Shown here piece after piece: positions 26,682-35,435 of a stretch of DNA of 44,606 nt; position 1 is the first letter of the stretch; each line of letters opens with the position of its first letter. The notes beneath the pieces were generated by a model, which saw nothing but the letters and a program-made list of their open reading frames with translations, searched no databases and was not told the DNA's origin. Source of the DNA: an uncultured Aeromonadales bacterium (GTDB lineage Bacteria > Pseudomonadota > Gammaproteobacteria > Enterobacterales > Succinivibrionaceae). Position numbers and translations under genes: made by a program. Where the stretch lies: NCBI GenBank assembly GCA_902776275.1, contig CACYPI010000012.1:1-44606 (forward strand), given 5' to 3'.

Positions 26682-28895
26682 ATGGGTCTTTGGCATTTTC
26701 CCAAGGCCGTGCGCGGATCGCGCCGCAAGGGCGCCTGCGCGCCGCTTGCTGTTGTGCTCATCTGCAGCGGCCTGGCAGGCGCATGGGTCGCCATCAGCTT
26801 TCTCATCTCCCCATTCTACTTAGGCGACGGCTACGACTTTTTGGAGCCGTGGATGATGATCGAGGACTTGGACCGCAGCCATGAGCTTGGATTAAAGGGT
26901 CCTGATTGCAGCTGGCTTGATGTAAAGCGCCTTGAGTTCGCCGCTCAATTTGGAAACGGCCGCGCAATCATCAAGCTCGGGATCATGAATGAGCTTGGCC
27001 TCGGGGTGCCCAAGGACGAGGATGCCGCCCTCAAGTACTACAGGCAGGCTTTCCACAGGGATTATTGCAGTGGCGAAGCAGGCTCCAGGGCGATCAGGAT
27101 CCTGTACAAGAGAGGGGATTGCGGCGGGATCAGCTCCATCATGAGCAGCGGGAGGTACTTTCCTGGCGCTTGGACGATGGTGGAGCTCGGACGCGCCTAC
27201 GCTGATGGCAAGTGCGGGTTCGTCGACTTCGCGTCATCCCGCGCATGGCTTGAAAAGGCCGTGCAGAGAGGAGAGCGCAGCAGCAGCGACGGGGAGCGGC
27301 GTTCGGCGGTCGAGGCGATGGCCTTGCTCTCCCAAATGTGCGAGCAGGGCGATGCGGAACTCCCCGATCCTGCGAAGGCAGAGGAGTGGAGAGCGCGCGC
27401 CTTCGCCATCGATCAGCAATATGCTTCGGAACTCTTCCAAAAACTCAAGCCCAATCCGCTGCAGGAAGCGCTCTTGAAGATGCTCATCCGCAAAAGGCAG
27501 AGGCACGCCCTGGGCGTGTTCGCAGGGGAGTCCGCCTGGCCTGCCGATCCCAAGGATTGCGCCCAGGCGTATTCGCAGAGCCTCAAGGCCGCGCAAGGCG
27601 GCGATCCCGACGCCCAGTACCGCCTAGGCGCGATGCTCTTTGAAGGGCGTTGCGTGGCCGCCGATCGCGCATCCGGCGCGCAGTGGCTTGAGAAGGCCGC
27701 CTCAGGCGGCAGCGCCGCAGCCTGTCTTTCGATGGGGGCGATCCTGCAGATGGATCTGCTGGCATCGCCTGGGCGCCTTGAGGCGCTTGGCGCAGCCTCT
27801 GATCAAGTTCTTCCCTGCCGCCTGGGGGCGCAGGCCTATGAGAAGGGCCCTTGGGCGGTGGAGCAGTGCGCTCGCGCCAGGGCTTTCCTTGAAAAGGCTG
27901 CCGCGCATGCGCCGGATCAGGAAGCGGCGGTGCTTGCGATGATCCGGCTTGGGAGCATGCATGCGGCGGCGCACGAGCATGGGCAGGCGCTTTACTGGTA
28001 CCTCAGGGCCGCCGCGCGCGGCAACGCCCTGGCGCAGTTCAAGGCTGGCATGATCCTCCTTGGGCACCGCGCCAGGCACGATCCCGATCAGGCGCTTTCA
28101 TTGCTCGCCCGATCCGCCGGGGGCGGCTTTCCCGAGGCATATCGGATCCTTGGCACATGGCACATGAGGAAGAAGGAAACCGCGAGGCCCGATCTCAAAA
28201 AGGCGCAGATGCTATTGCGCGAAGGATGCGCCCTTGGCGATGGGATCTCGTGCATAAAGGCACGCTTCCTTAAAGGCGCGCTGATGCAGGAGCCCTGGCA
28301 TGGCGGCGCTGCCCTTGATTTCTCATCCATAGCGAGGAATACCTTATCCCAGGATCTGCCTAACTTGTCGCAGATCGCCATTGGAACCGAGCCGTTTTGC
28401 TGCGGGCAGTCCAATGCATTGGCACAGGGCAATAAGCGCGTCGCGCTCAGGTGCGCCGATGCGGGAGAGAGGAACTGCGCGGTCGAATGGATGGAGAAGG
28501 CCGCGGCAGGCGGCGATCCAGGCGCGATGAGCACCTATGCGCTTTGGCTTGGGCAAGGGATCGCCACACCCAGTGGCAGGGATGAGCAGCGCATGTGGCT
28601 TGAAAGGGCGACGGCGCGGGGCAGCCTTGAGGCGCAGCGCTCGCTTGCGCTCATGTACTACGCGGGGCAATTGGCAGGGCGCGACTGCGAGAAGGCATCG
28701 TCGCTGCTTGCAAACGCTGCAAGCCGCGGCGACGCGCAGGCCGTCCTCAAGCTCTCCCTCATGAAGGCGGTCGGGTGCGGCTTTGAACAGCAAAAGGATC
28801 CCAAGGCTGCCCTGGGCCTTGCTCAAAAGTCATGCTCGATGGGGGATCCTGAAGGCTGCCGCCTTGCAAGGCTGCTCGGCGGCGCCATGGAGTGA
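26682..28895 (+). CDS. Sel1-repeat protein with N-terminal membrane anchor
   Basis: The 737-residue product has a basic N terminus and one membrane segment (about residues 24-48), then tandem Sel1-like (TPR-related) repeats. Examples are GNGRAIIKLGIMNELGLGVPK and GDPDAQYRLGAMLFEGRCVA. Several repeats carry a Cys-x7-Cys pair (LREGCALGDGISC, QKSCSMGDPEGC), as in Hcp-type cysteine-rich Sel1 proteins. This suggests an extracytoplasmic, disulfide-braced solenoid. Such proteins usually serve as scaffolds in envelope or signalling complexes; the partner is unknown. The ATG lies three bases after the glnE stop, so co-transcription is likely. It ends 10 bases before the convergent lipoprotein gene. 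Confidence 0.8.
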   Translation: MGLWHFPKAVRGSRRKGACAPLAVVLICSGLAGAWVAISFLISPFYLGDGYDFLEPWMMIEDLDRSHELGLKGPDCSWLDVKRLEFAAQFGNGRAIIKLGIMNELGLGVPKDEDAALKYYRQAFHRDYCSGEAGSRAIRILYKRGDCGGISSIMSSGRYFPGAWTMVELGRAYADGKCGFVDFASSRAWLEKAVQRGERSSSDGERRSAVEAMALLSQMCEQGDAELPDPAKAEEWRARAFAIDQQYASELFQKLKPNPLQEALLKMLIRKRQRHALGVFAGESAWPADPKDCAQAYSQSLKAAQGGDPDAQYRLGAMLFEGRCVAADRASGAQWLEKAASGGSAAACLSMGAILQMDLLASPGRLEALGAASDQVLPCRLGAQAYEKGPWAVEQCARARAFLEKAAAHAPDQEAAVLAMIRLGSMHAAAHEHGQALYWYLRAAARGNALAQFKAGMILLGHRARHDPDQALSLLARSAGGGFPEAYRILGTWHMRKKETARPDLKKAQMLLREGCALGDGISCIKARFLKGALMQEPWHGGAALDFSSIARNTLSQDLPNLSQIAIGTEPFCCGQSNALAQGNKRVALRCADAGERNCAVEWMEKAAAGGDPGAMSTYALWLGQGIATPSGRDEQRMWLERATARGSLEAQRSLALMYYAGQLAGRDCEKASSLLANAASRGDAQAVLKLSLMKAVGCGFEQQKDPKAALGLAQKSCSMGDPEGCRLARLLGGAME

Positions 28896-28905
28896 GGCTC
28901 CGGCC

Positions 28906-29448
28906 CTATTCTGCGGCCTTGGGCGGCGGCGGAGGGGGAGGGAAGCCGTGCATCCCCGGGCCATGCGGGCCGAACGCGTACGGAGGAGGGGCGATGTGGC
29001 GCATGCCCATCATCGGCGGGCAGCCCCAGCCTCCGTCACCGAAGATCTCGTCGTCCGGGAAGAGGATGTCGTAGGAGGGGATCTCGTACACGAGTTCAGC
29101 CTTGGGGTTCTCGACCTTGGGGCCTGCGCCCTCGGGGCAGCGGTACTCGCGCCCGGAGAGGCCCACGCCGATGAAGCGCGGGGAGATGAGCCCAGGCCAG
29201 GCGTGGGTCTCGACTATGTGCGTCGCGCGGTCGAGATAGGCCTGGCGCCTTAGCAGGAAGCGGGCCTGGCCGATGGTGGCGTAGGCCCCGCCGGTGTCGA
29301 TGTCGCGCAGGAACTCGCAGCCCTTAACCTCGGTGGGGAGAGCGGTCACTACCTTCTCTGCCCCCTTCACCTCCTCATCGCTGTAGCAGCCTGAAAGGGC
29401 TGATGCTGCTGCGGCAAGCAGCAGCGCTAGAGCAAGCCTCGATTTCAT
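28906..29448 (-). CDS. Lipoprotein, DUF4156-like, with proline-rich C terminus
   Basis: The 180-residue protein has a lipoprotein signal with lipobox LSGC at about residues 17-20. The middle (GAEKVVTALPTEVKGCEFL ... ATHIV ... GREYRCP) resembles DUF4156-type lipoproteins, small outer-membrane proteins of unknown function. The C-terminal third is rich in Gly, Pro, Met and His and ends with seven consecutive prolines before KAAE. The ATG overlaps the stop of the acyltransferase gene (ATGA), so the two are coupled. The DUF4156 link is a pattern match by eye and is moderate. Confidence 0.6.
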   Translation of the reverse strand: MKSRLALALLLAAAASALSGCYSDEEVKGAEKVVTALPTEVKGCEFLRDIDTGGAYATIGQARFLLRRQAYLDRATHIVETHAWPGLISPRFIGVGLSGREYRCPEGAGPKVENPKAELVYEIPSYDILFPDDEIFGDGGWGCPPMMGMRHIAPPPYAFGPHGPGMHGFPPPPPPPKAAE

Positions 29449-30575
29449 TTCGTCTGCCTCCCGGCGGCGGCAGTGCCGCCGTCTTCCAATCCAGGATACC
29501 GCGAGGGCTCGCCCACCGGGCGGGTCTTGAAGCGGCGGTGCAACCAGAGGTACTGGTCGGGCCGCTCCCTGATCATCTCCTCGAGCACCTGGTTTACGCG
29601 CCTTGTGTCCGCAACCGCGTCGTCGGTCGGGAAGTTCTCCAGGGGCTTCAGGATCCTCAGGATGTACTTGCCGTGATCGCGCATGGTCCACGAAGGCTGG
29701 ACCACGGTGCCGCGGACGCGCGCCAGATCGTGCGTGCCGGTCACGGTGGCGACGTTCTGCACCCCGAAGAACGGCACGAATATGGAAACCTTCGATCCGT
29801 AGTCCTGATCCGGGGCGTACCAGATCGGAACCTTGCGCATGAGCGCCTTGATCATGCTGCGCGGATCCTTGGAGGAGACGAGCGCGAGGTTCTCGCGCAG
29901 CCTCCCCTTGACCTGCATCCACTCCCACACCGGGTGCTCGGAGGGGCGGTAGACGCCGATACCCGGCTTTATGAGCATCGCGTAGGCCCTGGCCATGATC
30001 TCAAGCGTCACGAAGTGGGCGGTGAGGACGATGGTTGGAAGGTTCCTTGATGCAAGCTCGCGCGCGGCCTTGAGCTCCTCCTCGTTCCACACCAGGCGGC
30101 GCCTGAGCCTGCGGTCTGACCAGAACCAGGCGATGCCGGTCTCGAAGATCGCGGCCCCCGAGTTCTCAAGCACGCGGCGCTTGAAGCGGCGGCGCTCCTT
30201 CTTGTCCATGTCGGGGAAGGCCAGATCGGTGTTGCGCGAGAGCACATAGCGGCGGCTTGGCATGAGGATCCCGATGAGCAGCCCGAACTGGCGGCCCAGG
30301 AACATCAGGGCCGGGTAGGGCAGGAAGGTCACCAGGAACCAGAACAGGAAGATCACCAGCCACGAGCCCCAGAAGTAGGGGTGGAGCATGCGCCTTGAGA
30401 ACGGCGCCTTGTCGACAAAGCCGCGCCCCCAGCCCTTCTCCACGAGGAAGAAGCGCTTGTTGTGCCGCCGCTCCCTGCTCTGGTGGCGGTAGGAAGTGTG
30501 GAGCTTGAGCACCTTCTTCTTCTGCCCATCTCCGGCGGACTTGTTCTTACGAGAAAAAAGACCCAATCGCGTCAA
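29445..30575 (-). CDS. lpxL: Lipid A late acyltransferase (LpxL/LpxM family)
   Basis: This inner-membrane enzyme transfers a secondary acyl chain from acyl-ACP to the lipid A precursor. The membrane segment follows HPYFWGSWLVIFLFWFLVTF. The catalytic His-x4-Glu motif is HFVTLE. Other family features are ENSGAAIFETGIAWFWSD, YAPDQDYGSK and the C-terminal YLWLHRRFKTRPVGEPSRYP, which is closest to LpxL. The 376-residue frame begins at a TTG and has a basic N-terminal extension of about 55 residues. The real start may lie further in, since no clear ribosome binding site is seen. The lipoprotein gene follows with a 4-base overlap. LpxL versus LpxM or LpxP cannot be settled by eye. Confidence 0.88.
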   Translation of the reverse strand: MTRLGLFSRKNKSAGDGQKKKVLKLHTSYRHQSRERRHNKRFFLVEKGWGRGFVDKAPFSRRMLHPYFWGSWLVIFLFWFLVTFLPYPALMFLGRQFGLLIGILMPSRRYVLSRNTDLAFPDMDKKERRRFKRRVLENSGAAIFETGIAWFWSDRRLRRRLVWNEEELKAARELASRNLPTIVLTAHFVTLEIMARAYAMLIKPGIGVYRPSEHPVWEWMQVKGRLRENLALVSSKDPRSMIKALMRKVPIWYAPDQDYGSKVSIFVPFFGVQNVATVTGTHDLARVRGTVVQPSWTMRDHGKYILRILKPLENFPTDDAVADTRRVNQVLEEMIRERPDQYLWLHRRFKTRPVGEPSRYPGLEDGGTAAAGRQTK

Positions 30576-30642
30576 GCCTTAATGTTGTTTTTATCTGCCC
30601 ATATTACCAAATCCTGCTAAATCCATGCTCCCGCGCTCCAGG

Positions 30643-30666
30643 GCCCGGGCGCGGGCGCGCCCGGGC
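30643..30666. other. Very GC-rich palindromic hairpin
   Basis: GCCCGGGCGC (30643-30652), loop GGGC and GCGCCCGGGC (30657-30666) form a perfect 10-bp stem between galR and lpxL. No T run follows on either strand. Its role is unknown. Confidence 0.5.
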
Positions 30667-30685
30667 GCAGCCCCCCAGAAAGCGC

Positions 30686-30737
30686 GTCGCATCGCGCTTT
30701 TGCGCGATAAGCGCAAAGGCCAAAGATGCGACTTTTT
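30686..30737. terminator. Nested hairpin after galR
   Basis: An outer stem GTCGCATC (30686-30693) / GATGCGAC (30725-30732) encloses an inner stem CTTTTGCGC / GCGCAAAGG (30697-30719). On the plus strand five T follow (30733-30737), although no plus-strand gene ends nearby. On the minus strand the structure lies just past the galR stop and could end that transcript. Confidence 0.5.
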
Positions 30738-30754
30738 CACATGAGCATGGAGGA

Positions 30755-31750
30755 TCACGCCTTGGGGACCACGGATCCGCGCCTTATGAGCCTGGTCTCA
30801 AAAGGCGGCAGGTGGCAGGGCCTGCCGTCATGGATGGCGAGCGTGAGCTCGGTCGCGCACCTTCCTATCTCGTCGGAGGGGTTTGTAACCGTGGTCAGGG
30901 CGGGGTGGATCACGCGCGCAAGCGGCAGATCGTCAAAGCCTGTTATGGAGATCTGCCCGGGCACGTCCACGTCGTTGGTCATGAGCGTGTTCATGACGCC
31001 GGCTGCCAGGGCGTCGTTGTAGCAGGCGATGCCGTCGATGCTCTTGTGGCGCTCCATCAGGATCCTGGCAGCCTCGGCCCCGCCCTCGAGCGTCGGCGGA
31101 ACCTTGACGGCGAGCGCGGGGTCTGCGTCGATGCCGGCGCGGCGCAGCGCGCGGAGGTAGCCCTGGCAGCGGTAGTCGGCATCGAGGATCTTCATGGAGG
31201 AGTTGACGTAGGCGATGTTCCTGCGCCCGTTTGCGATGAGCTCGTTCACCGCAAGCTCCATGCCGCCCACGTTGTCGATGTTCACGCAGCGCTCCTCGAA
31301 GCCCTTGAGCAGGCGGTTCACCAGCACCATGCAGGGAAACTGCGCCATGTAGCGGGCCATCGCGTCGTCGGGCAGGGCGATGGCGTGCACGACCAGCCCC
31401 GCGCACTGGCGTGAGATCATCGCGTTGAGCGCCATCTGCTCGCGCTCCTGGTCGTAGTAGCCCTGGGTCACGAGCACCATCTTGCCCCGCTCCCAGGCCG
31501 CCTCGTCGCAGGCCTTGATCATGTTGGCAAAGTAGGGATCGTCCACCGAGGAGACGAGCACGCCCACGGTCTGGCTCTCCTGCTGCGCCAGGGCGCGCGC
31601 GTTGGCGTTCAGGTGGAAGTCCAGCGCCTCCTGGGCGTTGAGCACGGCGCGCCTGGCCTCGTCGGAGACCTTGGCCGTGCCGTTGAGCACCCTGGACACG
31701 GTGGCGACGCTCACCCCGGCGAGCTTCGCGACGTCGCGTATTGTTGACAT
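30755..31750 (-). CDS. galR: LacI-family repressor, likely GalR
   Basis: The 331-residue product begins MSTIRDVAKLAGVSVATVSRVLN, a standard LacI-family helix-turn-helix, followed by the hinge and a periplasmic-binding-type sugar domain. GFDDLPLARVIHPALTTV and a serine-rich linker to the C terminus are typical. It is divergent from galETK, and two LacI-type operators lie in the shared spacer, so it most likely represses both itself and the gal operon, with galactose as inducer. The start at 31750 gives the family N terminus; an ATG at 31765 would add five residues. GalR and GalS cannot be told apart by sequence alone. Confidence 0.88.
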   Translation of the reverse strand: MSTIRDVAKLAGVSVATVSRVLNGTAKVSDEARRAVLNAQEALDFHLNANARALAQQESQTVGVLVSSVDDPYFANMIKACDEAAWERGKMVLVTQGYYDQEREQMALNAMISRQCAGLVVHAIALPDDAMARYMAQFPCMVLVNRLLKGFEERCVNIDNVGGMELAVNELIANGRRNIAYVNSSMKILDADYRCQGYLRALRRAGIDADPALAVKVPPTLEGGAEAARILMERHKSIDGIACYNDALAAGVMNTLMTNDVDVPGQISITGFDDLPLARVIHPALTTVTNPSDEIGRCATELTLAIHDGRPCHLPPFETRLIRRGSVVPKA

Positions 31751-31782
31751 CCCCTCTCCCTCCATCGCAGGAAAGTGTTTTC

Positions 31783-31796
31783 TGTAAACGCTTTCA
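31783..31796. promoter_or_regulatory. GalR operator near the galR start
   Basis: TGTAAACGCTTTCA matches the LacI/GalR-type pattern TGTAAACGnTTnCA, which also occurs in the E. coli gal operator. It lies just downstream of the galR -10 box, fitting autorepression. Confidence 0.7.
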
Positions 31797-31806
31797 TAAT
31801 GGATTC

Positions 31807-31835
31807 ATTTTAGGCGCGCAAGGCTGATTTATCAA
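31807..31835 (-). promoter_or_regulatory. Promoter of galR
   Basis: On the minus strand, TTGATA (31835-31830) and TAAAAT (31812-31807) are spaced by exactly 17 bases. The predicted start lies next to the operator at 31783-31796. Confidence 0.65.
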
Positions 31836-31904
31836 AGCGCGAGGAAAGATCGCGAAACAACGAAGCGCGTCACAGTTTCATGATCCGCGCGGCAAAGAGT
31901 GCCT

Positions 31905-31928
31905 TATAATGTCATGTAAACGGTTACA
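31905..31928 (+). promoter_or_regulatory. galE promoter -10 with overlapping GalR operator
   Basis: The -10 box TATAAT is at 31905-31910. Four bases later comes TGTAAACGGTTACA (31915-31928), a 14-base near-perfect palindrome of the GalR type covering the transcription start. No good -35 box is visible, which would suit an activator-dependent promoter, but no convincing CRP site was found. Confidence 0.75.
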
Positions 31929-31953
31929 TAATCATTTATCCGGAGATCAGGAA

Positions 31954-32973
31954 ATGGCGACGATACTTGTCACGGGCGGCGCGGGATTCATCGGATCCCA
32001 CACGGTGGTTTCTCTTGTCAAGGCCGGGTACGAGCCGGTCATCTTCGACAACTTCAGCAACAGCAAGCCCAAGGTGCTCGAGCGCCTGGCGAAGATCTGC
32101 GGCAGGGGGATCCCGTTCATGGCCGGCGACATCCGCTCGCGCGAGCAGGTCGAGGCCGTGTTCTCCGCCTACAAGATAGAAGCGGTAATCAACTTCGCAG
32201 GCCTCAAGGCCGTGGGCGAGAGCGTCAAGAAGCCGCTTGAGTACTACGACAACAACGTCGGCGGCGCCCGCAACCTGCTGTACGTGATGCGCGAGTACGG
32301 GTGCAGGAACTTCGTGTTCAGCTCGTCTGCCACCGTCTACGGCGAGCCTGACAGCGTGCCGCTGACCGAGGAGAGCCCGGTCAAGCGCGCCAACTGCCCG
32401 TACGGCCAGACCAAGGTCGATATCGAGTACATGTGTGAGGAGCTCCAGCACGCCGATCCCTCGTTCTCGATGGTGCTTCTGCGCTACTTCAACCCGGTGG
32501 GGGCGCACGAGTCGGGCCTCATCGGCGAGGATCCGCGCGGGATCCCCAACAACCTGATGCCCTACCTCTGCCAGGTCGCGGTTGGCCGACTGCCGCACCT
32601 CAACGTGTTCGGCAACGACTACCCGACCCCCGACGGCACCTGCGTGCGCGACTACATCCACGTGGTCGACCTCGCCGAAGGCCACGTCGCCGCGCTCAAG
32701 CACTGCATGGGCAAGCCCGGCACCTACGTCTACAACCTGGGCACCGGCGTCGGCTACAGCGTGCTCGACATGGTGAAGGCCTTCTCGAAGGCCATCGGCC
32801 GGCAGCTCCCTTACAAGTTCGCCCCGCGCCGCGCAGGCGACGTGGTGCAGTGCTACGCCGATCCGTCAAAGGCGCAGCGCGAGCTTGGCTGGAAGGCCAC
32901 CAGGAGCCTCGAGCAGATGGCCGCCGACTCCTACAACTGGCAGAAGAACAACCCCAACGGCTATGACGATTAA
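31954..32973 (+). CDS. galE: UDP-glucose 4-epimerase
   Basis: GalE interconverts UDP-galactose and UDP-glucose, feeding both the Leloir pathway and surface glycan synthesis. The 339-residue protein (E. coli 338) has the NAD-binding TGGAGFIGSH at its N terminus. SSSATVYG supplies the catalytic Ser, and the Tyr-x3-Lys pair is Y150/K154 in CPYGQTK. RYFNPVGAHESG is also conserved. The start follows GGAGATCAGGAA; the frame is open further upstream but homology favours 31954. It is the first gene of galE-galT-galK behind the operator-controlled promoter. Confidence 0.97.
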   Translation: MATILVTGGAGFIGSHTVVSLVKAGYEPVIFDNFSNSKPKVLERLAKICGRGIPFMAGDIRSREQVEAVFSAYKIEAVINFAGLKAVGESVKKPLEYYDNNVGGARNLLYVMREYGCRNFVFSSSATVYGEPDSVPLTEESPVKRANCPYGQTKVDIEYMCEELQHADPSFSMVLLRYFNPVGAHESGLIGEDPRGIPNNLMPYLCQVAVGRLPHLNVFGNDYPTPDGTCVRDYIHVVDLAEGHVAALKHCMGKPGTYVYNLGTGVGYSVLDMVKAFSKAIGRQLPYKFAPRRAGDVVQCYADPSKAQRELGWKATRSLEQMAADSYNWQKNNPNGYDD

Positions 32974-32985
32974 GGAGGCAAGAAA

Positions 32986-34029
32986 ATGGCTGAATTCGAC
33001 ATGGCATCGCACCCCCACCGCAGATACAACGCGCTGACCGGCGAGTGGCTCCTGGTCTCCCCGCACCGCGCCAAGAGGCCCTGGCTTGGGCAGGTCGAGA
33101 AGCTCCCCTCGCCCAACACCCCCTCATATGATCCCAAGTGCTACCTCTGCCCGGGCAACAAGAGGGTGAGCGGGGACCAAAACCCCAAGTACGAGGACAA
33201 CTACGTCTTCACGAACGACTTCGCGGCGCTGCTGCCCGACACCCCCAAGGCCTCGGTGGGCGATGACGACGACCTGTTCAAGGCCGAATCCGTGCGCGGC
33301 ACCGCGCGCGTGATCTGCTTCTCGCCCGACCACTCCAAGACGCTGCCGCTGCTCTCGGTCCCCGAGATCCGCCGCGTCGTGGACCTCTGGGGCTCGCAGT
33401 ACGCCGAGCTCTCGCAGAAGTACCAGTACGTGCAGCTCTTTGAGAACAAGGGCGCGGTGATGGGCTGCTCGAACCCCCACCCGCACGGGCAGATCTGGTG
33501 CTGCGACTTCATCCCCCAGGAGATCGCAAAGGAGCTGCGCACCCAGAAGGAGTACTTCGCCAAGCACGGCGCCACGCTCCTTGGCGACTACTGCCGCCGC
33601 GAGCTTGAGAAGGGCGAGAGGATCGTCTTTGAGAACGACAACTGGGTGGCGCTGGTGCCGTTCTGGGCGATGTGGCCGTTTGAGACCATGCTCCTGCCAA
33701 AGCAGGGCGTCCCCACCATCGACAAGCTCACAGACGAGCAGCGCGAGGATCTGGCCTCGGCCATCAAGCGCCTCACCACCCGCTACGACAACCTCTTTGA
33801 GACCTCGTTCCCTTACTCCATGGGCTGGCACAACGCCCCTGCCGACGGCAAGGAGCACCCGGAGTGGACGCTGCACGCCCACTACTACCCGCCCCTCCTG
33901 AGGTCGGCGACCGTCAAGAAGTTCGTCGCAGGCTTCGAGCTTCTGGCTGAGAAGCAGCGCGATCTGACCGCCGAGCAGGCTGCTCAGCGCCTGCGCGGCC
34001 TGAGCGAAACCCACTACACCATGAAATAA
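32986..34029 (+). CDS. galT: Galactose-1-phosphate uridylyltransferase
   Basis: GalT swaps UMP between UDP-glucose and galactose-1-phosphate through a uridylylated histidine. The 347 residues match the E. coli enzyme in length. [27 protein letters not shown] (a zinc-site segment) and the catalytic NPHPHGQIW, with HPH at 165-167, are clear. AAGGAGG precedes the ATG, 12 bases after galE. The gene order galE-galT-galK is that of E. coli; galM is absent. Confidence 0.97.
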   Translation: MAEFDMASHPHRRYNALTGEWLLVSPHRAKRPWLGQVEKLPSPNTPSYDPKCYLCPGNKRVSGDQNPKYEDNYVFTNDFAALLPDTPKASVGDDDDLFKAESVRGTARVICFSPDHSKTLPLLSVPEIRRVVDLWGSQYAELSQKYQYVQLFENKGAVMGCSNPHPHGQIWCCDFIPQEIAKELRTQKEYFAKHGATLLGDYCRRELEKGERIVFENDNWVALVPFWAMWPFETMLLPKQGVPTIDKLTDEQREDLASAIKRLTTRYDNLFETSFPYSMGWHNAPADGKEHPEWTLHAHYYPPLLRSATVKKFVAGFELLAEKQRDLTAEQAAQRLRGLSETHYTMK

Positions 34030-34054
34030 GAGACGGCATACGGAGGAATTGAAG

Positions 34055-35212
34055 ATGGACGTCCGCGAGAAATCGGCGAAGGCCTTTGAGGAGAAGTTCG
34101 GCTCCAAGCCCAGGATGCAGTCCTATGCGCCCGGGCGCGTGAACATCATCGGCGAGCACACCGACTACAACGGCGGCTTCGTGCTCCCCTGCGCGATCAA
34201 GTACGGCACCGCGATGAGCGCCTCGGAGAACGGCACTGGCAAGTTCCGCATCCTCGCCTGCGACATGAACGGCGATTATGACGAGTTCGAGGTCGCATCT
34301 GACATTGAAAAGAACCGCGACAAGCTCTGGGTCAACTACCTGCGCGGCATGGCCCAGTTCATCGAGCGCAAGCACCCTGGCAAGGTCCGCGGGCTCGATG
34401 TCGCCATCGCAGGCGACATCCCGCTGGGCGCCGGGCTCTCCTCGTCAGCCTCGCTCGAGGTCTGCTTCGGGCACCTCGTCTCCGAGGCCTTCGGCCTTGG
34501 GATCCCGCTGCAGGAGATAGCTCTTATGGGCCAGGCCTCCGAGGCCTACATCGGCATGAAGTGCGGGATCATGGACCAGACCATTAGCGCCTGCGGCACC
34601 AAGGACCATGCGCTGTGCATCGACTGCGAGAGCCTGAAGCTCACCCAGGTGCCGCTGCCGGAGGGCCTGGTCGTGATGGTCATCAACTCAAACGTCAAGC
34701 ACCAGCTCGTGGGCTCGGAGTACAACGACCGCCGCGAGTCCTGCGAGAAGGCCGCGGAAGTGCTCGGGGTCAAGCTGCTGCGCCACGCCACCATGGAGAT
34801 GCTCGAGGCGCACAAGGGAGAGCTTGACGACGTGTCCTTCAGGCGCGCCCGCCATGTGGTGACCGAGGATCAGCGCGTGCTCGACGCCATCGAGGCGATG
34901 AAGAAAGGGGATCTTGAGAGGCTCTCGACCCTCATGTACGCCTCGCACTGCTCGATGCGCGATGACTTCGAGATCACCATCCCAGAGATAGACGGCCTGG
35001 TGGAGATCATCCGCAAGGCCCTGGGTCAGGGCAGGGGCGCGGTGCGCATGACCGGCGGCGGCTTCGGCGGCTCGGTCGTGGCGCTGGTGAGGCCCGAGGA
35101 TGTAGAGAAGGTCGAGCAGGCGGTTGCGGCCGAATACCCTGCGATCGCAGGCCGCGACGCGACCATCTTTGAGACTCCCGCCTGCGACGGCGCGCAGTTC
35201 AAGCGCCTCTGA
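34055..35212 (+). CDS. galK: Galactokinase
   Basis: GalK phosphorylates alpha-D-galactose to galactose-1-phosphate. The 385-residue product is a GHMP kinase with the galactokinase signature GRVNIIGEHTDYNGG. It also has the ATP-binding loop PLGAGLSSSASLE and the C-terminal MTGGGFGGSVVAL. The start ATG 34055 has GGAGG eight bases upstream; a TTG two codons earlier is less likely. It ends the operon, and two hairpins with a T run follow. Confidence 0.97.
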   Translation: MDVREKSAKAFEEKFGSKPRMQSYAPGRVNIIGEHTDYNGGFVLPCAIKYGTAMSASENGTGKFRILACDMNGDYDEFEVASDIEKNRDKLWVNYLRGMAQFIERKHPGKVRGLDVAIAGDIPLGAGLSSSASLEVCFGHLVSEAFGLGIPLQEIALMGQASEAYIGMKCGIMDQTISACGTKDHALCIDCESLKLTQVPLPEGLVVMVINSNVKHQLVGSEYNDRRESCEKAAEVLGVKLLRHATMEMLEAHKGELDDVSFRRARHVVTEDQRVLDAIEAMKKGDLERLSTLMYASHCSMRDDFEITIPEIDGLVEIIRKALGQGRGAVRMTGGGFGGSVVALVRPEDVEKVEQAVAAEYPAIAGRDATIFETPACDGAQFKRL

Positions 35213-35222
35213 GCAAGCATTG

Positions 35223-35282
35223 AATGCCCCTGCGGGGCATTGGAAGGGGAGGCCCGTTAGACACGGGCCTCCCCGAATTTTT
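35223..35282 (+). terminator. Double terminator after galK
   Basis: AATGCCCC/GGGGCATT (35223-35241) is followed by GGGGAGGCCCGT / ACGGGCCTCCCC (35246-35274), a 12-bp stem, then GAA and five T. The second is a strong Rho-independent terminator. Confidence 0.9.
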
Positions 35283-35435
35283 CAAGGGCCATGGCAAGTG
35301 GCTTTCCAAGAGCGCACCTGGTTCCTGCCTTCATTGCGATCCAAGGCACGGCCCATCAGGGCGCCCCTTGCGGATATTCGGGTACAATTGCTTAGGTTCA
35401 GGCGCCAAGGCGCCTTGGCAGGACTGGAGATCGAG

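Noticed and set aside
31866..31890. Possible CRP site before galE
   Set aside because: Only one half (TCACA) is present near 31870; no matching TGTGA lies six bases away.
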